Origin: Gluconobacter roseus NBRC 3990
GTDB lineage: Bacteria > Pseudomonadota > Alphaproteobacteria > Acetobacterales > Acetobacteraceae
Assembly (NCBI RefSeq): GCF_006538885.1
Contig: NZ_BJLY01000001.1
Location: 372,001-436,000 of the forward strand
Reading direction: 5' to 3'
DNA: 64,000 nucleotides
Made by a program: the position numbers and the translations under genes. The notes under the pieces were generated by a model. That model was not told where the DNA came from, ran no database searches, and saw nothing but the letters and a program-made list of their open reading frames with translations. Shown piece by piece: positions 33,493 through 43,363 of this stretch (positions within the stretch are counted from its first letter, which is position 1; the number at the start of each line of letters is the position of its first letter).

Positions 33493-36400
33493 ATGGCCGT
33501 CCCCGACTTCCCGCGCCCTCCTCACAGGCGTTTTCGTCCGTTCCGGCCGGGGCCTCATATGCCCCGGCATTTCCATATTGCGCGCTGGGTTGCGCTGATC
33601 TGCATGACGCCCGTTGCACTCGCGGCTGCTGCGGGCAGCGTGTTCCTGTGGGAGCTGGCGCATGGACCGGTGGATATCACCCGCGTCTCCCGTCTTGTGG
33701 AGCCTGTGGCCATTGCGGCGGGCAAGCGTCCGGGGCATCCGGCCGGCCGGCTGAGCTGGGAGACGCTGCGCATTCAGTGGCAGCCCTCCGCTGGCGGCGT
33801 TCCTGCCGGGCTGGTGCTGATGGCGCGCGGGCTGAAAGTCACCCGATACGATAATCTGATTGCGGAGCGGGCTGACGAGGCTGATGCCGTCCTGTCGCTG
33901 AGCACCCTGTTCAAAGGGGTGATCGCGCCCCGGACCCTGCGTCTCGAAAACGCCACGCTGGCCCTGCGACGACTGCCCGATGGCGATGTGGACATGGACC
34001 TGCCGGAGCAGAAGCGCGGTGGGCGTGGCGTTCCGACACGGCTGGATCGTCTCCGCGCCGTTGATGTTCATAACGTCGCCATTACGCTTGCCGGTCTGCC
34101 ACAGGACCGGACCGCCGTGATCGGGCCTGTGGAAATGCATGCGCGCCGTCTTCGTATGGTGCCGCATGGGCAGGATTTCGTCTGGACGGGAACGGGGCAG
34201 GCCGGGATCATGCTCGACGGTTTCCAGACCACGCTGACGGCGCAGGCACGGCAGGTCGGAAAACTTGGTGAGCTGCATCTGAACAGTACACCATTTGAGC
34301 CCGCCCAGCTTGGCGCTCTCAATCCGCTGGCTGCGGACTGGCATGTTCCGGTGGCGCTCGACGCACGGGCGATATTCTTGCCTCAGGGTATGGACGAACA
34401 GCCTTTGGACCTCGTGCTGAAGCTGTCCTTGGGCGATGGTAAGGTTTTTCAGAAAACCGCCGATCCGATCCATCTTCATGCCGGGCAGGCGACCGTGCAT
34501 CTGCGGATGGACCATCCGGGCGTGCAGGGCGGGGCCACGGTTGAGGTGCCGTCCGCCGGGCTTGATGTGGCTGATAGCGGGGAGGCGCTGACGCATGTTC
34601 ATGCCTCAGCCAGTCTGAGGCTGGATGATCTGCAGAAACCCAAGGTCATGGATGGAGATGCGGAAGCCGGGCTGGACGGCATCCGCTTTGCCACGCTGGG
34701 CTCCATCTGGCCCGCTGCCATCGTTAAGGGTGGCCGGCGCTGGATTTCAAAGAACATCACGGACGGAACCGGGCGCGATCTTGAGGTCAAGGCCCATCTG
34801 CACAGTGATAAGGGTCCGGATGGAATCATGCCGGTCTCGGTTCAGGGGCAGCTGAGTGGGCATGGCCTGACGGTGCACTGGCTGCGGCCCGTTCCGCCTG
34901 CGACAGGGCTGGAGGCCTCGCTGCATTTCGATGGGCCGGACACGCTGGTCATTGATCTGGGCAAGGGTGTGCAGTCCACGGGTGTGAAGGAAAACGTGCT
35001 GCTGCCGGATGGGGAAATCCGGATTGGCGACCTGTATGCCAAGGACCAGACCGGGGATATTTCCACGCATCTGACGGGGCCGTTACAGGGGTTTATGTCC
35101 GCGCTGGCGCATCCGCGGCTGCATCTTCTGGCGCGGCATCCGCTGCCGTTCACGCAGCCTTCGGGGATGGTGGATGCGCATGTTCATATGACGCTGCCGC
35201 TTGTCGCACATATTCCGGACGGGGCGCTCCATGTTTGGACACAGGCCACGTTCTCCGGCGTGCATCTGGGCAATGTTCTGATGGGGCAGCCGGTGGACGG
35301 GGCGTCGGGGACGATGTCTGCCACCGAGGATGCGCTGGATCTGACGGTGGACGGGCGTCTTGCGGGGATTCCCACGCATGTCGTGCTGCATGAAAACTTC
35401 CAGGGCGGGGCGCCGTCTCGGGTGTTGCAGACGATTGAGGCGCGTTCGGTTCTGGACCCGGTGTCTGCTGCGAAGGCCCGGATTGCGCCGGGCGGACTGT
35501 TTGACGGACATGCGGTTCTGAATGCGCATTTTGTGCAGCAGGCCAATGAGACGTCCGATCTGAAGCTGTCGCTGGACATGGCCCAGGCGGCGCTGACCGT
35601 GCCGATCTGGGCCAAGCCGCTGGGCGAGCCTGCAACAGCCATGGCTCATATCGGCTTTCAGAACGGCCGGATGGTGGTTCTGGACGGATTACAGGCGCAT
35701 GGGACCGGGCTTTCGGTCGCGGGGCGGGGTGTCACGCGTGCGGGCAAGCTGACGGGGATCGTGCTTGAGGGCTTCCGGATCGGCCGGACGGAGGGCGATG
35801 CGCGCATTGCCCTGCCGCAGAGTGTGGAGCAGCCGATCGGCGTGACGGTCGATGCCGATCCGCTGGATCTGGCGCCGATGTTCGCACCGCATCCCCAGAC
35901 GGCGGCCCCGCCTGCACCGCCAGGTGGTGCGAAGGCAAAAGGCGCATCGATGGGAGACAACTGGTCCATCAGTCTCAATGCACCGCATGTCTATTATGGT
36001 CCCAAGGCGCAGGTTGGGGGTGTCGTCTCGCAGATCGAACTGCGGAACGGGCATCTGACATCGGGGCGGTTTGCACTGGATGCGCCAACAAGGGTCCGGG
36101 CGGTACTGGCCGATACGGGACGTGAGCATCCGTTCGTGCTGGATATCGACAATCTGGGAACGCTGCTTGAGGGCCTGGGGCTGTATGACCGTATCCGGGG
36201 CGGGCAGACGCATCTGGATGGGGTGTTTACGCCGGACGAGACGACAGTGCGGAAGATTCCGGAAGGGCGGAACACGAAATCGGCCGGGCTGTGGGGCGGG
36301 CTGCCGCCGTTCCGTGGGCATGTGGAAATGGGGCCGTCGCAGTTCCTGCGGCCGCCTCTGAGCCTGACCGCGGTGTCGGATCTGTCGCCGCTGCACTGGC

Positions 36401-36759
36401 TGACCAATCATCTGGACCGGTTCGAGATCGGTCATCTGGCCACCCGGCTCAGTCTGGCGGGGAACCTGCTGGTGCTGCATGACGGGGTGATCGGCAATCA
36501 GGCGCTTGGGGCCACGATGGAAGGGCCGATCGACCTGACAACGTCTAAGTTGAACCTGAACGGGACGATCGTCCCGCTGTTCGGGCTCAATGCGCTGCCG
36601 GGACGGCTGCCGGTTCTGGGGCATCTGCTGTCTCCCGAAAAGGGCGGCGGCCTGCTGGCGGCGACGTTTGAACTGCACGGGACGGTCGAGAGGCCGGATC
36701 TGTCGGTCAATCCGCTATCGATGCTGCTGCCCGGTGTGCTGCGGCGCATTCTTCATTAA
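33493..36759 (+). CDS. Large AsmA-like/YhdP-type envelope protein (DUF3971)
   Basis: A 1088-residue membrane-anchored protein. A Pro/Arg-rich cytosolic start precedes one helix (WVALICMTPVALAAAAGSVFLW); the rest is periplasmic and beta-rich, with DUF3971 features around 250-700 (for example YAKDQTGDISTHLTGPLQGFM) and the AsmA-like C-terminus TSKLNLNGTIVPLFGLNALP-GRLPVLGHLLSPEKGGGLLA. YhdP/TamB-like proteins carry phospholipids between membranes in a groove. Start ATG 33493 is uncertain; ATG 33559 is the alternative. Length fits the family. Confidence 0.85.
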   Translation: MAVPDFPRPPHRRFRPFRPGPHMPRHFHIARWVALICMTPVALAAAAGSVFLWELAHGPVDITRVSRLVEPVAIAAGKRPGHPAGRLSWETLRIQWQPSAGGVPAGLVLMARGLKVTRYDNLIAERADEADAVLSLSTLFKGVIAPRTLRLENATLALRRLPDGDVDMDLPEQKRGGRGVPTRLDRLRAVDVHNVAITLAGLPQDRTAVIGPVEMHARRLRMVPHGQDFVWTGTGQAGIMLDGFQTTLTAQARQVGKLGELHLNSTPFEPAQLGALNPLAADWHVPVALDARAIFLPQGMDEQPLDLVLKLSLGDGKVFQKTADPIHLHAGQATVHLRMDHPGVQGGATVEVPSAGLDVADSGEALTHVHASASLRLDDLQKPKVMDGDAEAGLDGIRFATLGSIWPAAIVKGGRRWISKNITDGTGRDLEVKAHLHSDKGPDGIMPVSVQGQLSGHGLTVHWLRPVPPATGLEASLHFDGPDTLVIDLGKGVQSTGVKENVLLPDGEIRIGDLYAKDQTGDISTHLTGPLQGFMSALAHPRLHLLARHPLPFTQPSGMVDAHVHMTLPLVAHIPDGALHVWTQATFSGVHLGNVLMGQPVDGASGTMSATEDALDLTVDGRLAGIPTHVVLHENFQGGAPSRVLQTIEARSVLDPVSAAKARIAPGGLFDGHAVLNAHFVQQANETSDLKLSLDMAQAALTVPIWAKPLGEPATAMAHIGFQNGRMVVLDGLQAHGTGLSVAGRGVTRAGKLTGIVLEGFRIGRTEGDARIALPQSVEQPIGVTVDADPLDLAPMFAPHPQTAAPPAPPGGAKAKGASMGDNWSISLNAPHVYYGPKAQVGGVVSQIELRNGHLTSGRFALDAPTRVRAVLADTGREHPFVLDIDNLGTLLEGLGLYDRIRGGQTHLDGVFTPDETTVRKIPEGRNTKSAGLWGGLPPFRGHVEMGPSQFLRPPLSLTAVSDLSPLHWLTNHLDRFEIGHLATRLSLAGNLLVLHDGVIGNQALGATMEGPIDLTTSKLNLNGTIVPLFGLNALPGRLPVLGHLLSPEKGGGLLAATFELHGTVERPDLSVNPLSMLLPGVLRRILH

Positions 36760-36876
36760 GGCCGTGGTCAGGGTTATGCTCCGGTAAGGTGAAGCCGGGG
36801 ATTTTCCTGACCGGCAGGGCTCCCTATCTTGGAAGGGCAGACCTTCTGATGATGGACCGGGGAGCGGGAGACGCCA

Positions 36877-38295
36877 GTGACCGACATGACAGATCTTTTC
36901 GGCGGCGCTCCGGAAGCGAACCGTGCTCCGGGACAGACTTCAGGCCATGGCCCGTCCCGCGCTCCGGAGAACATGCGGCAGCAACGCCCGATCGAGGCGC
37001 CGCAGGTGCAGCGCCGGCCGCCTTCCCGGACGCAGCCTCTGGCGGATCGTCTGCGGCCGAAGCGGCTGGAAGACGTGCGGGGGCAGGATCATCTGCTCGG
37101 GCCTGAAGGAACACTCATGCGGATGCTGGCGCGGGGCACGCTGTCCAGCCTGATCCTCTGGGGCGGTCCGGGATGTGGCAAGACGACGATCGCACGGCTT
37201 TTGGCCGGGCGGGCAGGCCTGTTCTATTCGCAGATCTCGGCTGTCTTTTCTGGCGTTGCGGATCTGCGACGGGCGTTTGAGGAAGCGGACAAGAAGCAGG
37301 CGGCGACGGGTAAGGGGACGCTGCTGTTCGTGGACGAGATCCATCGCTTCAACCGCGCGCAGCAGGACGGGTTTCTGCCCTATGTGGAGCGCGGGACGGT
37401 GGTTCTGGTGGGGGCGACCACGGAGAACCCGTCCTTTGCGCTGAATGCGGCGCTGCTCTCGCGGTGCCAGGTTCTGGTGCTGAACCGGCTGGATGATGCG
37501 AGCCTTGAGAGCCTGCTGGTGCACGCGGAAGAGGAAGTCGGCCGTCCGCTCCCGCTTGATCCGGAAGCGCGGGCCAGTCTGCGCGCCATGGCGGATGGGG
37601 ACGGGCGGTATCTGCTGAATATGGTCGAGCAGCTTGTGGCGCTTGATCCATCAAAAGTGCTCACGCCGCGCGATCTGGCGGCAATCCTGTCGCGCCGGGC
37701 GATCCTGTATGACCGGGACCGGGAAGAGCATTACAATCTCATTTCCGCGCTGCATAAATCGCTGCGCGGCAGTGATCCGGATGCGGCATTGTACTGGTTC
37801 GCGCGGATGCTGGAGGGCGGGGAAGACCCGCGCTACATCGCCCGGCGCCTGACGCGGTTTGCGGCCGAGGACGTGGGGCAGGCCGATCCCTCCGCGCTGC
37901 CGATGGCTGTGGCGGGATGGCAGACCTATGAGCGTCTGGGCTCTCCGGAGGGGGAACTGGCGCTGGCGCAGGTTGTGGTGCATCTGGCGACCGCACCGAA
38001 ATCCAATGCGGTCTATGCGGCCTATAAGGCGGCGCGTGCTCTGGCGCGCGATACAGGCAGTCTGATGCCGCCATCGCATATCCTGAATGCGCCGACGAGT
38101 CTGATGAAGGATATCGGGTACGGCAAGGGCTATGAATATGACCACGACAGCGAGGACGCGTTTTCGGGTCAGAACTACTTTCCGGACGGGATGCCCAGAG
38201 CGTCCCTTTATCATCCCACGGACCGCGGACATGAGGGGCGTATCAGAAAACTTCTGGACATGCGGGCCGCCAAGAGGGCATCCCGCGAACCATGA
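36877..38295 (+). CDS. rarA: Replication-associated recombination protein A (AAA+ ATPase)
   Basis: A 472-residue RarA/MgsA/WRNIP1 family protein. The N-terminal 60 residues are polar. The AAA+ core includes GGPGCGKTTIARLLA (residues about 96-110), LLFVDEIHRFNRAQQD (Walker B), and sensor 1 VGATTENPSFALNAALLSRC. The C-terminal part (about 330-460) has the family signature YWFARMLEGGEDPRYIARRL and the AYKAARALARD. It acts at stalled replication forks. Start: GTG 36877 after GGGAG; ATG 36886 is alternative. The downstream RluA gene overlaps its stop by four bases. Confidence 0.95.
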   Translation: MTDMTDLFGGAPEANRAPGQTSGHGPSRAPENMRQQRPIEAPQVQRRPPSRTQPLADRLRPKRLEDVRGQDHLLGPEGTLMRMLARGTLSSLILWGGPGCGKTTIARLLAGRAGLFYSQISAVFSGVADLRRAFEEADKKQAATGKGTLLFVDEIHRFNRAQQDGFLPYVERGTVVLVGATTENPSFALNAALLSRCQVLVLNRLDDASLESLLVHAEEEVGRPLPLDPEARASLRAMADGDGRYLLNMVEQLVALDPSKVLTPRDLAAILSRRAILYDRDREEHYNLISALHKSLRGSDPDAALYWFARMLEGGEDPRYIARRLTRFAAEDVGQADPSALPMAVAGWQTYERLGSPEGELALAQVVVHLATAPKSNAVYAAYKAARALARDTGSLMPPSHILNAPTSLMKDIGYGKGYEYDHDSEDAFSGQNYFPDGMPRASLYHPTDRGHEGRIRKLLDMRAAKRASREP

Positions 38296-39299
38296 CAGTT
38301 ACCAACCGCATCGTGACCGAGGATGAGGCCGATATTCGCCTCGACCGCTGGTTCAGACGTCACTACCCCAATCTGACGCAGGGCGCGCTCCAGAAACTGT
38401 GCCGCAAGGGACAGATCCGCGTGGAGGGAGGGCGTGTTCAGACCAATACGCGCCTGATCCCCGGACAGAGCGTGCGCATCCCGCCGCTGCCGGATGTGGA
38501 CAAGCCCGCGCCCCTGCCGCCGCCGGATCCGATGCTGGCGCGCGAGATCCAGAAGATGGTGATTTACGAGGACGAGCATCTGCTGGTTCTCGATAAGCCA
38601 TCGGGCCTTGCGACGCAGGGCGGTCCGGGCATTACCAAGCATGTGGACATGATGCTCGATGGTCTGCGGACCGAGGGTGGGGACCGGCCGCGTCTGGTGC
38701 ACCGCATTGACCGTGATACGTCGGGCATTCTGCTGATTGCGCGCACGCCGGGTGTGGCGGCGAAGCTTGCGGCGGCGTTCCGTGGGCGCGATGTGGAGAA
38801 AACGTACTGGGCTGTGGTTGTCGGGCGGCCTTCGCCGGAATCCGGCATTATCGATCAGCCTCTGGCGAAGATCGGTGCGGGTGGCGCGGCTCTGGTGATT
38901 GCGGCGTCACGCGATGAGGAAGACGCGGCTTCAGCCAAGACGGAATATGAGACGCTCGATGCGGCGGGCAAGAAGCTGAGCTGGCTGAAGCTGTCTCCGC
39001 TGACCGGGCGGACGCATCAGCTTCGCGTGCACACCGAATCCATCGGGACGCCGATCGTTGGTGATCCGCGCTATGGCGGGAAGGCCGCGCATCCGGAAGG
39101 GTTCATCGACCGGCTGCATCTGCATGCGCGCCAGCTTGATATTCCGCATCCTGCCGGGGGGCGCCTGATCGTGACGGCACCTCTGCCGCCGCATATGCGC
39201 GAGACGTTCCGCACGCTGGGCTTCGTGCCGGGTGAGACGCCGGCGCCCAAGCGCGTCCGGGGTGGGAGCAGCAGCAAGGGCCGGGGGCCTGCAAAATGA
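38292..39299 (+). CDS. RluA-family 23S rRNA pseudouridine synthase, RluC-like
   Basis: A 335-residue enzyme. An S4 RNA-binding domain fills residues 14-75 (LDRWFRRHYPNLTQGALQKL). The catalytic domain carries HRIDRDTSGILLIAR with the catalytic Asp140, and TGRTHQLRVHTESIGTPIVG. The family makes pseudouridines in 23S rRNA; RluC-like specificity (positions 955, 2504, 2580 in E. coli numbering) is inferred from the S4 domain and overall length. The C-terminal 25 residues are basic and Gly/Ser-rich. Its ends overlap both neighbours by four bases. Confidence 0.93.
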   Translation: MTVTNRIVTEDEADIRLDRWFRRHYPNLTQGALQKLCRKGQIRVEGGRVQTNTRLIPGQSVRIPPLPDVDKPAPLPPPDPMLAREIQKMVIYEDEHLLVLDKPSGLATQGGPGITKHVDMMLDGLRTEGGDRPRLVHRIDRDTSGILLIARTPGVAAKLAAAFRGRDVEKTYWAVVVGRPSPESGIIDQPLAKIGAGGAALVIAASRDEEDAASAKTEYETLDAAGKKLSWLKLSPLTGRTHQLRVHTESIGTPIVGDPRYGGKAAHPEGFIDRLHLHARQLDIPHPAGGRLIVTAPLPPHMRETFRTLGFVPGETPAPKRVRGGSSSKGRGPAK

Positions 39300-41836
39300 A
39301 GAAGCTGACCGGCGTTCTGATTGCCGTCATCGTTGCCATTGTGGGTGTGAGTGTGGCCACGCATGTCCTGATCGATCAGGACGCGCTGCGCGAGCGTGTG
39401 GCTGTGGCGCTGAAGCACCAGACAGGGCTTACGATGCAGGTCCGTCATTCGTCGGTACAGCTTCTGCCCTGGCCGGCCTTTGAGGCGTCTGACGTCGTGC
39501 TGACGCGCGATGGACAGACGCCGGTTCTCAAGGCCCATACGATCCATGCCGGGATCGCCGTCTTTGCCCTGCTGCACCGGGAAGTGCGGTTTCAGGACTT
39601 CGTGGTCGAAGGGGCGACGGTGAATCTGGTGCGCGGTCTGGACGGGCAGGCGAACTGGTCCCTGACGCCGGATCGTGAGAACGAGGACGCCTCGCTCCCT
39701 GTGCGTGGACGGAGCGGGCAGCGGATTCATGCGCACTGGGATCTGTCTCTGGACGGGTTGCATGTCGCGCAGGCTGCCGTGCTCTGGAACGACCGTCTGA
39801 CCCGTACGAGCGGTTCGTTCGGTGTCGATACGCTGGATCTGGACGGGCTGCGCAGTCCGAGCCCGTGGATCAGCCTTCAGGGGCATCATGCGGGCACGCC
39901 GTTCACGCTCAAGGGACATGTCGGCAATCTGTCGCAGATCCGGGGAACGGACCCCTGGGCGTTCAGCATCGGGACGACGCTGGGCGATGGCGAAAAGCGC
40001 GACTGGCTGAATCTGGACGGGCGGATCGGCAATCCGTCACGGATGGAAAACGTGGTTCTGACGGCGCAGGGCGAGTGGCCCAATCTTCAGGATGCGCACC
40101 GTCTGTTCCCGCATGCCAATCTTCCCAATGTCCCGGCCCTTGGCGGGGATGTGGCGGTTCAGGGTAGTCCCGGTCCGCTGACGGGACTGACTGGAGATGC
40201 GCTACTGCATCAGGTTCTGGGCAGCATGAATCCGACGCGGGTACATCTGCATGCCGGTTATGTCGGGCTGCGGCAGGGCGCGTTGCAGAACCTGCATGTC
40301 GATGCGACGGGGCCGGATGCGGCACTGACCGTCACGGCGGACACGCAGTGGCGGGACACGGCCTGGCATGTTGAAGGCGGGGCGGGGACGATGCAGCAGG
40401 CGCTTGCGGCCTGGCGCGACGGGTTGAAGACCGCTGTTCCGCTGACGGTGCAGCTGCGGAGCCAGACGACGCTTCTGTCCGGTGCGCCTGCGCTCAATGC
40501 ACAGGACAGCGCCCGTTTTGCCCTTTCGGGGACGATCGGAGCGGAGAACGGGCATCTCGTGGCGGAAGGAAGCAGCAAGACGCTCTATCTGCCGGGTGCG
40601 GTTCTGCATGACGTCAGTCTGCATGGTACGCTGGACGGGCATGACCGCGAAAACATGACGCTCGACGGATTGCAGTTCAGCAGTCAGGAAGTAGCGCTGG
40701 ACGGAGCTCTGGCGCTGGTTCTGGGGCATGACGTGCCACCGGTTGTGAGCGGAAAGCTGCATTCTGCGCGGATGGATCTGGATGCGCTCAAGGGGCTGTG
40801 GCTCCAGCCTGCACCATCTGCTGCGCCCGCTCCCGCAGCGCCGGCGGCACTTCCGGGAGCGGGCATTGCCGCGCCAAAGCCTGTGTCGCCGCAGGATGAG
40901 AGCGCCGTTCCGAGTGCGCCGGATCATTCGTCCGCCGCATCGGTGGCTGCCAGCACACCTGATCTGACACCGTCCTGGGTCCGGCGACTTCGGGCGCAGG
41001 ATCTGAATCTGCATCTTTCCGCAGACAGGGTTGTGTATGCGGGCCGTGAATACACTGATCTTGCGACGCGTCTGACACTGTCGGGCGGGCATCTGCGTCT
41101 GGACCCGATTTCAGGGCAGGCACAGGGGCTGCCGCTTTCGGGCATGGCGGAACTGGATGCCAGCGCGCTTCCGGTGACGGGCAGCGTGACGTTCCAGCCG
41201 CTGATGCTTCCGGCTGGGCTGCTGGAGAAACAGCTGGGCATGCCGCAGCTTCTTCAGGGGCCTGTGCAGATCGTGGGACAGCTTTCTGCCAGGGGAAACA
41301 GTTCCGACGAGCTGCGCCGGTCGCTGGACGGGCATCTGGGTGTGTCGCTTGTGGATGGTCAGGTGCAGAGCGAGCTGCTCGGGCAGCTGGCCGGGTCTGC
41401 GGCGAGTGTGGTGCTGGGGAAAGGCGCACGGTCGCTCCGCTGTCTTGGGCTGCATATGAACATTGCCAGCGATGTGGTGCATCTCGATACGCTGGGGCTT
41501 CAGTCCGGCCGGTTCTCCACATCGGGAAGCGGCACGGTGGGGCTTGGGACGCAGGCTCTGGACCTGCACCTTCTGCCAGTGGTGGATTTTGAAGGGGCCG
41601 GGGCCTCCACGCCGGTTGTGGTCACGGGGACGCTGGATGCGCCGCATGTCGAGCAGGATCGTGATGCGGGCGGGCGCTTTCATGTGACGATCGGTGGGGA
41701 CAGCAATGCGGCCGATCCCTGCACCGCACCGCTGGCTGCGGCACGGGAAGGGCAGGCAGGTCCGGCTCCTGCGGCGGTCAAGGTTCATCATTCGAAGGCC
41801 GGGGATATCCTGCGGGCTCTGGGAGTTCTGCATTGA
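39296..41836 (+). CDS. AsmA family outer-membrane assembly/lipid transport protein
   Basis: An 846-residue protein, one N-terminal helix (LTGVLIAVIVAIVGVSVATHV) then a periplasmic domain. The AsmA N-terminal block (residues 30-130) includes HSSVQLLPWPAFEASDVVLT and VEGATVNLVRGLDGQANW. The C-terminal AsmA block has HLGVSLVDGQVQSELLGQLAG. An Ala/Pro-rich insertion lies at about 500-545. Proteins of this kind influence lipid and LPS traffic. It is the second AsmA-like gene in the 9-kb run and is coupled to both neighbours. Confidence 0.88.
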   Translation: MKKLTGVLIAVIVAIVGVSVATHVLIDQDALRERVAVALKHQTGLTMQVRHSSVQLLPWPAFEASDVVLTRDGQTPVLKAHTIHAGIAVFALLHREVRFQDFVVEGATVNLVRGLDGQANWSLTPDRENEDASLPVRGRSGQRIHAHWDLSLDGLHVAQAAVLWNDRLTRTSGSFGVDTLDLDGLRSPSPWISLQGHHAGTPFTLKGHVGNLSQIRGTDPWAFSIGTTLGDGEKRDWLNLDGRIGNPSRMENVVLTAQGEWPNLQDAHRLFPHANLPNVPALGGDVAVQGSPGPLTGLTGDALLHQVLGSMNPTRVHLHAGYVGLRQGALQNLHVDATGPDAALTVTADTQWRDTAWHVEGGAGTMQQALAAWRDGLKTAVPLTVQLRSQTTLLSGAPALNAQDSARFALSGTIGAENGHLVAEGSSKTLYLPGAVLHDVSLHGTLDGHDRENMTLDGLQFSSQEVALDGALALVLGHDVPPVVSGKLHSARMDLDALKGLWLQPAPSAAPAPAAPAALPGAGIAAPKPVSPQDESAVPSAPDHSSAASVAASTPDLTPSWVRRLRAQDLNLHLSADRVVYAGREYTDLATRLTLSGGHLRLDPISGQAQGLPLSGMAELDASALPVTGSVTFQPLMLPAGLLEKQLGMPQLLQGPVQIVGQLSARGNSSDELRRSLDGHLGVSLVDGQVQSELLGQLAGSAASVVLGKGARSLRCLGLHMNIASDVVHLDTLGLQSGRFSTSGSGTVGLGTQALDLHLLPVVDFEGAGASTPVVVTGTLDAPHVEQDRDAGGRFHVTIGGDSNAADPCTAPLAAAREGQAGPAPAAVKVHHSKAGDILRALGVLH

Positions 41837-42528
41837 GCGGGCACAAGCGTTTCTGGAAAGCAGTTTCGGTCGCGCAGGAGAACGGGCTGTTCGAGCCGCG
41901 TCTGGACGGGCGTCCCATCCGGCTGCCGCAGGGAAAGGTTCTTGCCGTGCGTTCCTCTGCGCTGGCCGAGGCCATTGCGGGGGAGTGGGGGCAGATTGCG
42001 GAAGGGGCATCCTTCACGCCGGACTCGCTGCCTCTGACGCGGATGGCCGGGACGATGATCGAGCGCATTGCGCCTGATCCGCAGGCGACGCGGGACATGC
42101 TTCTCGGATTCGGGGTGGATGATGGTCTGTGCTATTGCGCGGACGGCATCAGCCCGGTTGCAGAGCAGGTTTTTGCCTGGCTTTCAGGTTACGGGATCCA
42201 CCCGATTGTAACGGATGGTCTCATGCCGGTTGTGCAGCCTGAGGGCTATCTGGAGGCTCTGGGGCAGCTTCTGGCGATGCAGAGCGATCTGGAACTCGCG
42301 GTTCTGGGCGTTCTGGCGCAGGCGACGGGCAGTCTGCTTCTGTCGCTTGCGGTCGTGGGTGGTGCTGTGAGCCTCGTGGATGCGGTGCTCTGGGCCAATA
42401 ATGATGAAAAATCCCAGCTTGCGACCTGGGGGCAGGATGATGAACTCGTCCGCACCATGGAAAACCGCGAGAAGGATATTCTCGATGCGGGCATGTTTCT
42501 GACACTGGGGCGACAGGTTTCGATCTGA
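41833..42528 (+). CDS. ATP12-family F1-ATPase assembly chaperone
   Basis: A 231-residue protein of the ATP12 family, which binds the F1 alpha subunit before assembly with beta in mitochondria and Alphaproteobacteria. RFWKAVSVAQENGLFEPRLDGRPIRLP is the N-terminal signature; AIAGEWGQIAEGASFTPDSLPLTRMAGTMIE is the middle; WANNDEKSQLATWGQDDE the C-terminal helix. TTG 41833 overlaps the asmA stop; a TTG start is unusual, but the family begins here. No atp genes lie in the window. Confidence 0.92.
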   Translation: MSGHKRFWKAVSVAQENGLFEPRLDGRPIRLPQGKVLAVRSSALAEAIAGEWGQIAEGASFTPDSLPLTRMAGTMIERIAPDPQATRDMLLGFGVDDGLCYCADGISPVAEQVFAWLSGYGIHPIVTDGLMPVVQPEGYLEALGQLLAMQSDLELAVLGVLAQATGSLLLSLAVVGGAVSLVDAVLWANNDEKSQLATWGQDDELVRTMENREKDILDAGMFLTLGRQVSI

Positions 42529-42682
42529 GAGGAAAATGCCCTGAATGGGGCATGATCTTGCCATATTCGGGGATCATTGAAGCTCCTGCCATGTGACAGA
42601 ACGAGATGATTGGTGACTCGCCCCGGCTCAGGGACAGGCGCTATCTCCGGATCTGTCGAACACTGTCAGATTCGAGGAAGAT

Positions 42683-42814
42683 ATGTCCGTATCCGTTCGT
42701 AGGCCGTTGCTGCGTCACATGGGTACCCGTGTTGTGAAGACCTGCTCCATCGGGGCATGGCTCTTTCTGGCAGCCACACCGCTGATTGTCGTGGTCTGTG
42801 CCATTCACGGCTGA
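42683..42814 (+). CDS. Small single-helix membrane protein (43 aa), putative
   Basis: A 43-residue protein, basic at the N-terminus (SVSVRRPLLRHMGTRVVKTC), then one hydrophobic segment (IGAWLFLAATPLIVVVCAI). GAGGA lies four bases before the ATG. An intrinsic terminator starts 22 bases after its stop, which supports a real short transcript. No family is recognised; below the size normally called. A toxin-like or regulatory membrane peptide is possible but unproven. Confidence 0.5.
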   Translation: MSVSVRRPLLRHMGTRVVKTCSIGAWLFLAATPLIVVVCAIHG

Positions 42815-42835
42815 GCCCCGGCACAATCAGATATG

Positions 42836-42874
42836 AAAAAGCCCGGCCTCCTTTGTGAGTGCCGGGCTTTTTTG
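42836..42874. terminator. Bidirectional intrinsic terminator
   Basis: Stem AAAAAGCCCGGC / GCCGGGCTTTTTT with a 13-base loop. It can end the small membrane protein transcript on the plus strand and the LprI-like gene on the minus strand. Confidence 0.9.
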
Positions 42875-42894
42875 TGTCTTCAGGGCTGGAATGT

Positions 42895-43329
42895 TCAATT
42901 CCGGGAGCTGATTGCGGGTTCGGGAAGGATCGGGGTTGCCCGGTCCGGAGCAGTCAGCCAGTTCTGCCAGAGTTCGTAGGTCCGCTCTTCCGTGAGTTTC
43001 AGGCGGCAGGACAGTTCCATGGACGTCCTGATTGTGCCGTCTGACCAGCGGTCTGATACCGCCTTGCACTCTGCCTCACGGAAAGCCCACCAGGCTGATT
43101 CAGCTTTGTGGAAGTCCGCCTGTGTCCGGGCTGCAGTGCCCGGACCCTGCATCCGCCGCAGCGCCGCTTCCGTGTATCGCTTCAGCTGTGCCTCGGCCTG
43201 GGCCAGACGGGAGCTGAAGCAGGACTGGATTTCTGGCGTCGTTTTGCTGGAGCATATCGGGGCCGCCAGTGCCGGCTGGGCCAGCAGCAGGGCCGTGACG
43301 TAACAGACGGGCAGGTGGCGGATCCTCAT
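42895..43329 (-). CDS. LprI-like (DUF1311) periplasmic protein
   Basis: A 144-residue protein. Signal peptide of about 22 residues (VCYVTALLLAQPALA). The mature part has four Cys (PICSSKTT, QSCFSSRL, EAECKAV, LSCRLKL) in the DUF1311 pattern, and the helical FHKAESAWWAFREAECKAVSD that is typical. LprI of Mycobacterium inhibits lysozyme; the wider family's role is unknown. It faces the terminator at 42836-42874 and lies 34 bases downstream of ispDF. Confidence 0.87.
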   Translation of the reverse strand: MRIRHLPVCYVTALLLAQPALAAPICSSKTTPEIQSCFSSRLAQAEAQLKRYTEAALRRMQGPGTAARTQADFHKAESAWWAFREAECKAVSDRWSDGTIRTSMELSCRLKLTEERTYELWQNWLTAPDRATPILPEPAISSRN

Positions 43330-43363
43330 GGCGATGCTCCGTATATGGGCAGTGAAATGAAGG

